In this document: in pieces, positions 59,564 through 64,000 of the stretch
Layout of the letters: each line of letters begins with the position of its first letter
Numbering within the stretch: position 1 is the first letter of the stretch
Origin: Candidatus Electrothrix scaldis
GTDB taxonomy: Bacteria; Desulfobacterota; Desulfobulbia; Desulfobulbales; Desulfobulbaceae
DNA length: 64,000 nt
NCBI GenBank assembly: GCA_033584155.1
Contig: CP138355.1
Span: 4,863,501 to 4,927,500 of the forward strand
Reading direction: 5' to 3'
The notes under the pieces: generated by a model
Databases searched by the model: none
What the model was told of the DNA's origin: nothing
The model's input: the letters and a program-made list of their open reading frames with translations, nothing else
Translations under genes and position numbers: made by a program

Positions 59564-60171
59564 AATGGGCCTCCTCTATGTAAAATTTACGCATTGCTTA
59601 TAAAGAATTGCCTTTTACTGTATAGAGTTGCATACAGCATGCCTAGGGCCATGAACCAGCCCAGAAAATCAGCTCGCAAAAGCCACACACACACCACGCC
59701 ACCCTTTCCACGGCACAGAAAAAAGACCCTATCATAGACAAATACATCCTCGGCCTTATCGATACCTTATCGACACCTTATCGACGCCTTACCGACATTA
59801 TTCTACCACGCTGTTCCACTCCTTCTTCACATCCTCCAATCTCCCCCGCAAAAAAAAGAGCACGAGCTTGCTCCTGTGTACTCCTTACCCGAGCTTCCCC
59901 AGAGCAGTATAAATAATTTAACGGACATAGCGAATCGTCACACTACCACGCTACCACACTACTTATGCCCCTTGAACAGCTTTTCCCTAGACCTCCTGAA
60001 ATACCGTTTGATAAAGCAGTGCAGAGCACCATTTCTCCTTTCCACCCCATACAGACGGATTGATATTTGACGCCCAGAAGATAACCGACTATTATTTATG
60101 CAGTGCATGCAGTTAACAGGAAGCAAAAAACCATTTTTTTCCAAAGAGAAATCATTAACACTGGGGTAGGA
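59564..60171. other. Gap upstream of the fab genes
   Basis: About 600 bases between the divergent small membrane-protein gene and fabG. No frame here looks like a gene. It contains the 11-base tandem repeat at 59754-59797 and CCACGCTACCACAC-type low-complexity sequence around 59940-59960. The fabG promoter must lie here, but no convincing -35/-10 pair was identified. Confidence 0.5.
59754..59797. repeat. 11-base tandem repeat, four units
   Basis: Four adjacent units: CCTTATCGATA, CCTTATCGACA, CCTTATCGACG and CCTTACCGACA. The 11-base spacing places each on the same face of the DNA helix, as in clustered protein-binding sites. It lies about 375 bases before fabG and 190 bases upstream of the divergent small gene. 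Confidence 0.75.
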
Positions 60172-60909
60172 GTGAGTACCTTTACAGAACAAAAAGCTGT
60201 GGTCACCGGGGCCACCCGAGGTATTGGACGGGCAATTACAGAAGCCCTACTGGCACAAGGCGCAAGCGTTATCGGGCTGTACAGCGGCAATGCCCAGGCT
60301 GCCGAAGAATGCATTGCAAGCTGCCCTAGCCCTGAACGACTCCAGCTCCATAAGGTCGATGTGAGCAACTACCAAGCAGTGGAAGGCTTTTTCCAGCAGG
60401 TGGAAGAAGAATTTGATTCTATCGATATCCTGGTCAATAATGCAGGCATCCGCCGCGATGCCGCTTTGGCCATGATGCCGCAGCAGGATTGGAACCAGGT
60501 CATTGATATCAACCTGACTGGCGGCTACAACATGTGCAAATTCGCGGTCCAGCTGATGATGAAGCAAAAATACGGGCGCATCGTCTTTATCACCTCACCT
60601 ATGGGACATCTCGGTTTTGCAGGCCAGGCCAATTACTCTGCGTCCAAGGCGGGTCAGGTCGGGATGATGAAATCCCTGTCCAAAGAGGTTGCCAAGCGAA
60701 AAATCACCGTAAACTGTGTTTCTCCCGGTTTTATCGGTACCGATTTTCTCGACGACCTTAGTGATGAACAGATCAAGGCCTATAAAAAAATGGTCCCGGC
60801 CCGGCGCTTTGGCACTCCCGAGGAAGTGGCTGATGCGGTTCTCTTTCTCGCTGGAAAGAATGCAGCCTATATTAATGGCTCAGTTCTGGAAGTAACAGGA
60901 GGACTGTGA
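60172..60909 (+). CDS. fabG: 3-oxoacyl-ACP reductase (FabG-type SDR)
   Basis: A protein of about 245 residues that reduces 3-oxoacyl-ACP with NADPH in fatty acid elongation. It has AVVTGATRGIGRAITEALLA (TGxxxGIG), ILVNNAGIRRDAALAMMPQQ (NNAG), a Ser strand IVFITSPMGHLGFAGQANYS with YSASKAG carrying the Tyr-x-x-x-Lys pair, and VNCVSPGFIGTDFLDDL. The start is uncertain: a GTG at 60172 gives the family length, and a GTG at 60103 would add 23 residues with no homology. The stop overlaps the fabZ start (TGATG). fabZ and fabI follow. Confidence 0.9.
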   Translation: MSTFTEQKAVVTGATRGIGRAITEALLAQGASVIGLYSGNAQAAEECIASCPSPERLQLHKVDVSNYQAVEGFFQQVEEEFDSIDILVNNAGIRRDAALAMMPQQDWNQVIDINLTGGYNMCKFAVQLMMKQKYGRIVFITSPMGHLGFAGQANYSASKAGQVGMMKSLSKEVAKRKITVNCVSPGFIGTDFLDDLSDEQIKAYKKMVPARRFGTPEEVADAVLFLAGKNAAYINGSVLEVTGGL

Positions 60910-61379
60910 TGGAAGCCACGCAAGAAGCGTCCCAAAGCAAGGAACCCATGAACCAGGGGTTTATTGAGGAGCGCATCCCCCATCGCGCCCCTTTTCTCTG
61001 GCTTGACCGTATCCTGGAGTTAGACGAAACAAGTATTCGGGCTGAAAAATTCATCCCCGAGGACCTCGACGTTTTTCAGGGGCATTACCCTGATTACCCT
61101 ATCATGCCAGGTGTTCTCCTCTGCGAGGCAATCTTCCAGGCCGGAGCCCTGCTGATCAGCGAAACCATGCGCGGCAAAGAGGAGATAAACGGCGTTCCAG
61201 TGCTGACCCGAATTCTCGGGGCAAAATTCAAGCGCGAGGTCGGTCCCGGCGACACCATTGAGCTTCAGGCTACGCTCAAGGAACGCGTTGGTCCGGCCTG
61301 GTTCATGAAAGGCAGCGTACGGATCAAGGGCAAAATTGCAGTACAGGTTGAATTTGCCTGTGCGTTAAAAGCAGAATAA
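60909..61379 (+). CDS. fabZ: 3-hydroxyacyl-ACP dehydratase (FabZ-type)
   Basis: A 156-residue hot-dog-fold dehydratase. It contains [20 protein letters not shown], the family's first signature, and [20 protein letters not shown] with the catalytic His and Glu. [20 protein letters not shown] completes the fold. It removes water from 3-hydroxyacyl-ACP. The ATG overlaps the fabG stop. Its N-terminal 17 residues are longer than in E. coli FabZ. It could also act on a dedicated acyl chain rather than general lipids. Confidence 0.92.
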   Translation: MEATQEASQSKEPMNQGFIEERIPHRAPFLWLDRILELDETSIRAEKFIPEDLDVFQGHYPDYPIMPGVLLCEAIFQAGALLISETMRGKEEINGVPVLTRILGAKFKREVGPGDTIELQATLKERVGPAWFMKGSVRIKGKIAVQVEFACALKAE

Positions 61380-61392
61380 CCAGGACAAACAC

Positions 61393-62193
61393 ATGGGCTT
61401 TCTTCAACTGGAAGGAAAAAAAATTGTTATCTTCGGGCTCGCCAACAGAAAGTCGGTAGCCTGTGCCATCGGCAAAGTCCTGGTGGAAGCCGGAGCAGAG
61501 CTCATTCATGTGGTACGGAGCGAGGAACGGGCCAAGGCCTGTCGCAAGCTCTTCCCGGACAGCCCGGTCTTTTGCTGCGATGTGGAAGAGGAAGAGAATA
61601 TCATCCGGGTGCGTGATGAGATCGCCGATCAGGTCAGTGGCCCGCTGGCAGGCATTGTCCATTCCATTGCCTTTGCCAATTACTCGGAAGGCCTGAAGCC
61701 CTTTCACGGCACCTTAAAGAAAGACTTTCTCCAGGCAGTGAACATCTCCTGCTTCTCCTTTATCTCCATAGCCAACCATTTTAAAGACCTGTTGGCCCCG
61801 GACGCCTCCCTGATCACCATCTCCATTTCCACCACCCGGATGGCAGCAGAAAATTACGGCTATATGGCACCGGTCAAGGCGGCCCTGGATTCTTCCCTCT
61901 GCTTTCTGGCCAAATCTTTTTCCGCCTTTTCTCAGGTCCGCTTTAATGCGGTCAATCCCAGCCTGCTCAAGACCTCAGCCTCGGCTGGCATCCCCGGCTA
62001 TATTGATTCCTACCTCTTTGCCGAGCAGGCAATTCCGCGCAAAAAAGCCCTGAAAACCAGCGAGGTTGCTAACACCGCCGCATTTCTCCTCTCTGAACGT
62101 TCTTCCGGGATCAATGGTCAGACTATTGTGGTGGATGCAGGCATGAGTTCAAACTATTTTGACAAAGACATTATCAGCAAGGTGGTCAGCTAA
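61393..62193 (+). CDS. fabI: Enoyl-ACP reductase (FabI-type)
   Basis: A 266-residue SDR-type enoyl reductase that uses NAD(P)H for the last reduction in each elongation cycle. It opens with [20 protein letters not shown], the FabI form of the nucleotide loop. [20 protein letters not shown] is the conserved HSIA strand. The catalytic pair Tyr-x6-Lys lies in [36 protein letters not shown] ends the fold. It follows fabZ after 13 bases. No ketoacyl synthase or ACP gene is in the window. Confidence 0.88.
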   Translation: MGFLQLEGKKIVIFGLANRKSVACAIGKVLVEAGAELIHVVRSEERAKACRKLFPDSPVFCCDVEEEENIIRVRDEIADQVSGPLAGIVHSIAFANYSEGLKPFHGTLKKDFLQAVNISCFSFISIANHFKDLLAPDASLITISISTTRMAAENYGYMAPVKAALDSSLCFLAKSFSAFSQVRFNAVNPSLLKTSASAGIPGYIDSYLFAEQAIPRKKALKTSEVANTAAFLLSERSSGINGQTIVVDAGMSSNYFDKDIISKVVS

Positions 62194-62468
62194 TGGCTAC
62201 GGGAAAACAAAATTTTCTGTCCCGCCTCCTGGGCATGGCCCGGCATACAGTTGGCGTATTTCGGGCAAAAGAGACCCCGTTCTACGTCAAAATCATCCTG
62301 GGACTCGGTCTGATCTATATTGCTTCCCCCTGGGATCTTCTCCCGGAAGCCGTACCGATCCTTGGCATTCTGGATGATTTTACCTTGGCGGCCCTACTCA
62401 TTGCCTGGGCAAATGGCTTTCGCTTGCCTGATAATAATAATGATGATGTTGGCGATGATAATAAATAA
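62193..62468 (+). CDS. DUF1232 (YkvA-like) small membrane protein
   Basis: A 91-residue protein. The core YVKIILGLGLIYIASPWDLL and PEAVPILGILDDFTLAALLI is the DUF1232 signature (SPxDLxPE...GxxDD). A basic N-terminus and an Asn/Asp-rich C-terminus (RLPDNNNDDVGDDNK) flank two short hydrophobic helices. The start overlaps the fabI stop by one base (TAATG), so it is translated with it. The family has no known function. Confidence 0.85.
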   Translation: MATGKQNFLSRLLGMARHTVGVFRAKETPFYVKIILGLGLIYIASPWDLLPEAVPILGILDDFTLAALLIAWANGFRLPDNNNDDVGDDNK

Positions 62469-62477
62469 AACAGCAAG

Positions 62478-62505
62478 GTAGGGGGACGGCGCGCTGTCCC
62501 CCTAC
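62478..62505. repeat. GTAGGGGGACGGCGCGC palindrome
   Basis: GTAGGGGGACGGCG followed by CGCTGTCCCCCTAC, a 28-base inverted repeat with one mismatched pair. It is almost the same as the palindrome at 47718-47741 and lies directly after the DUF1232 gene, where it may weaken or end transcription. Confidence 0.75.
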
Positions 62506-62585
62506 TGAAATCGCGATATTTCAAGGCAGGAGGCAGGCTCCAGGACAGGCAGAGGGGCCTTCTCCCCTACGACACTACAAAAAAA

Positions 62586-63167
62586 ATGCTCACAGCGCTC
62601 CAGAAAAAAATCCTGCTCCGCCTGGCGCGGCAGACCATCGAAAAAGAACTTGGTCAGGAGGCAAGCGATCCTGTGACAGCGGAAGAGCTGGACGACCCTG
62701 AACTCCGCCAGCATCACGGTGTTTTTGTCACCCTGAATCTGGATGGCACGCTCCGGGGCTGTATAGGCAGCCTACTCGGACTGGAGCCACTCATCGCCGG
62801 AGTACGCCGCCATGCCATTAATGCGGCACTGCGGGATAATCGTTTCCCCCTGCTCACCGTGAACGAACTGGCAGAGGTGCTTATAGAAATTTCTATCCTC
62901 ACCCCTCCCAAAAATCTGGAGTATACTGACAGCATAGATCTGGTCAGCCGCTTACAACCCGGCGTTGACGGAGTGATCCTCAAGGTACCTGCTGGCGCGG
63001 GAGCAACCTTTCTTCCCCAGGTATGGGAACAACTCCCGGAACCCGAGACCTTTCTCCGCCACCTCTGTATCAAGGCGGGACTTCCTGCGGATAGTTGGCA
63101 ACACGGGGACCTCACGGTACAGACCTATCAGGCCCATCATTTTGACGAACGAAAAATCTCACCATAA
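62586..63167 (+). CDS. AMMECR1-domain protein (AmmeMemoRadiSam protein A type)
   Basis: A 193-residue protein with the AMMECR1 fold. The diagnostic motif is GTLRGCIGSLLGLEPL, with GVFVTLNLDG before it. Then come AINAALRDNRFPLLTVNELA, VLIEISILTPPKNLEY and GVDGVILKVPAGAGATFLPQ, all family-conserved. Its biochemical function is not established; in many bacteria it occurs with Memo-like and radical-SAM proteins. Those partners are not seen next to it here. It is followed by a Cys-cluster protein gene after two bases. Confidence 0.9.
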   Translation: MLTALQKKILLRLARQTIEKELGQEASDPVTAEELDDPELRQHHGVFVTLNLDGTLRGCIGSLLGLEPLIAGVRRHAINAALRDNRFPLLTVNELAEVLIEISILTPPKNLEYTDSIDLVSRLQPGVDGVILKVPAGAGATFLPQVWEQLPEPETFLRHLCIKAGLPADSWQHGDLTVQTYQAHHFDERKISP

Positions 63168-63169
63168 TC

Positions 63170-63799
63170 ATGAAGGAAATAACTCTCTCCCCGCAACTGA
63201 CCACGGAAATCGAAGCAATCTATCAGGCCATGCAGGAAGGATACGAGCAGGTCGCCAGCCAAGTCGGCCTGACCTGCGCTGACTGCCCGGATAATTGCTG
63301 TGATTCCTATTTTCTCCATCACACCTACAGCGAATGGGCCTACCTCTGGCAGGGGCTTGGTCAACTGAGCAGCGAAGAGCTTGCAGATATTACAGAACGA
63401 GCAAAAGCATATATTGCACAATGCGCTGAGCCATTGGCTCAAGGCAGGCTTCCCCAGATTATGTGTCCACTCCTCAATGAAAAGGGACTTTGCAGCCTGT
63501 ATCAACACCGCATGTTGGTCTGCCGGATGCACGGAATTCCAGCCACTGTCACCAGACCAGATGGACAGCCCATGCGCTTTCCTGGCTGCTTCCGTTGTCA
63601 GGAAATCGTGAGGGAAAAATACAGCCCGGAAAACGAAGCACCGGCCATGAACCGCACCCAGCTTTTCCGCCAGCTGGCCGCCTTGGAATCCCGTCTTCTT
63701 GAAGAACGACGTCACCTCTACCCCAAGGTCAAAAAAACCATTGCGGAAATGATCGTTGAAGGGCCTCCGGCAGTGCCCCTCCCCCATTGTGAACGATAA
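63170..63799 (+). CDS. YkgJ-type zinc/iron-chelating Cys-cluster protein
   Basis: A 209-residue protein with the YkgJ-family cysteine pattern. The first cluster is CADCPDNCCDSYF (about residues 36-48). Later Cys lie in IMCPLLNEKGLCSLYQHRML with VCRMHGIPAT, and FPGCFRCQEIV. These are believed to bind Zn or an Fe-S cluster. The C-terminal 60 residues are helical and charged. It stands between the AMMECR1 gene and a probable biotin synthase gene, all co-directional. The reaction is unknown for the family. Confidence 0.82.
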   Translation: MKEITLSPQLTTEIEAIYQAMQEGYEQVASQVGLTCADCPDNCCDSYFLHHTYSEWAYLWQGLGQLSSEELADITERAKAYIAQCAEPLAQGRLPQIMCPLLNEKGLCSLYQHRMLVCRMHGIPATVTRPDGQPMRFPGCFRCQEIVREKYSPENEAPAMNRTQLFRQLAALESRLLEERRHLYPKVKKTIAEMIVEGPPAVPLPHCER

Positions 63800-63867
63800 A
63801 GTGACCGATAAACCGGTGCAAAACGAGACGAGTAGCGAAACCACTATTCCTACGATGGAGCGAGCCA

Positions 63868-64000
63868 ATGAAACCAGATGACTCTCCACAAAAAATCGCA
63901 GAAGAGATCATAGCTGGAGCAAGCATTGATCATGCAACAGCCTACGCGCTGTCCCGTTCTGCGGATCAGGCAGCTGTCTGGGCTGCTGCTGATGAGCTCC
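63868..64000 (+). CDS. bioB: Probable biotin synthase / radical-SAM protein (3' part outside window)
   Basis: Only the first 44 codons are in the window. The ATG at 63868 has a GGAG site nine bases upstream. The translation, with KIAEEIIAGASIDHATAYAL and AVWAAADEL, resembles the N-terminal helices of biotin synthase and related radical-SAM enzymes (a leader, then a I-x-G-x-x-x-x-x-E/A-A-x-x-L pattern). The CxxxCxxC cluster that would confirm it lies beyond the edge. HydE-type or other radical-SAM proteins remain possible. Confidence 0.5.
   Translation, partial: MKPDDSPQKIAEEIIAGASIDHATAYALSRSADQAAVWAAADEL

Overview
The window reads as a chromosomal segment of a Gram-negative bacterium, most likely a Desulfobulbales-type member of the Desulfobacterota. 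This is inferred from the protein style of IleS, Dxs and HsdM, the presence of an outer-membrane glycan export system, and the dispersed GTAGGGG palindromes; no marker gene fixes the taxon. About 39.6 kb on the minus strand is a surface-glycan cluster, and the remaining 24 kb is housekeeping genes mixed with accessory genes.

Positions 1-24950 (minus strand) hold an almost continuous run of glycosyltransferases (GT2/GT-A, GT4/GT-B, GT8-like, and two large two-domain fusions). Among them are UDP-galactopyranose mutase (glf), two SAM methyltransferases, three sulfotransferase-like proteins, an SDR epimerase, an MBOAT/SGNH O-acyl-transfer pair and a beta-helix acetyltransferase. Positions 24992-32793 are a tightly overlapping operon for a legionaminic-acid-type nonulosonic acid: legB, legC, legG, legI, neuD, ptmE, then a second, divergent NeuB-like synthase and an SpsF/KdsB-like cytidylyltransferase. 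Positions 33069-39578 add a fourth sulfotransferase, one more GT2, the Wzm/Wzt ABC exporter with a C-terminal glycan-recognition domain, a GbsR/MarR-type regulator and a WlbA-WlbB-like oxidoreductase/acetyltransferase fusion. Together these genes predict an ABC-exported O-antigen or capsule carrying galactofuranose, legionaminic acid or a relative, and methyl, acyl and sulfate substituents.

From 39830 the strand switches. ileS-lspA is followed by a 21-bp minisatellite whose forward frames encode a heptad-repeat peptide, then an intact ISL3-family insertion sequence with perfect ends and an 8-bp target duplication. The IS sits exactly in front of the start codon of a two-gene pair of unknown membrane proteins. 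Then come htpX, a DUF2959-type lipoprotein, convergent dxs and xseB, xerC, tRNA-Gln(CUG) with a near-consensus promoter, and a type I restriction-modification locus (hsdM-hsdS-hsdR) whose hsdS-hsdR gap is packed with palindromic repeats.

Positions 57.8-60.1 kb are gene-poor, with repeats and three or four small secreted, Cys-rich or membrane proteins. The window ends with fabG-fabZ-fabI, a DUF1232 protein, an AMMECR1 protein, a YkgJ-type Cys-cluster protein and the start of a probable biotin synthase.

No rRNA, CRISPR array, prophage or replication origin was seen. All family assignments come from reading motifs in the translated sequence; no database search was possible.
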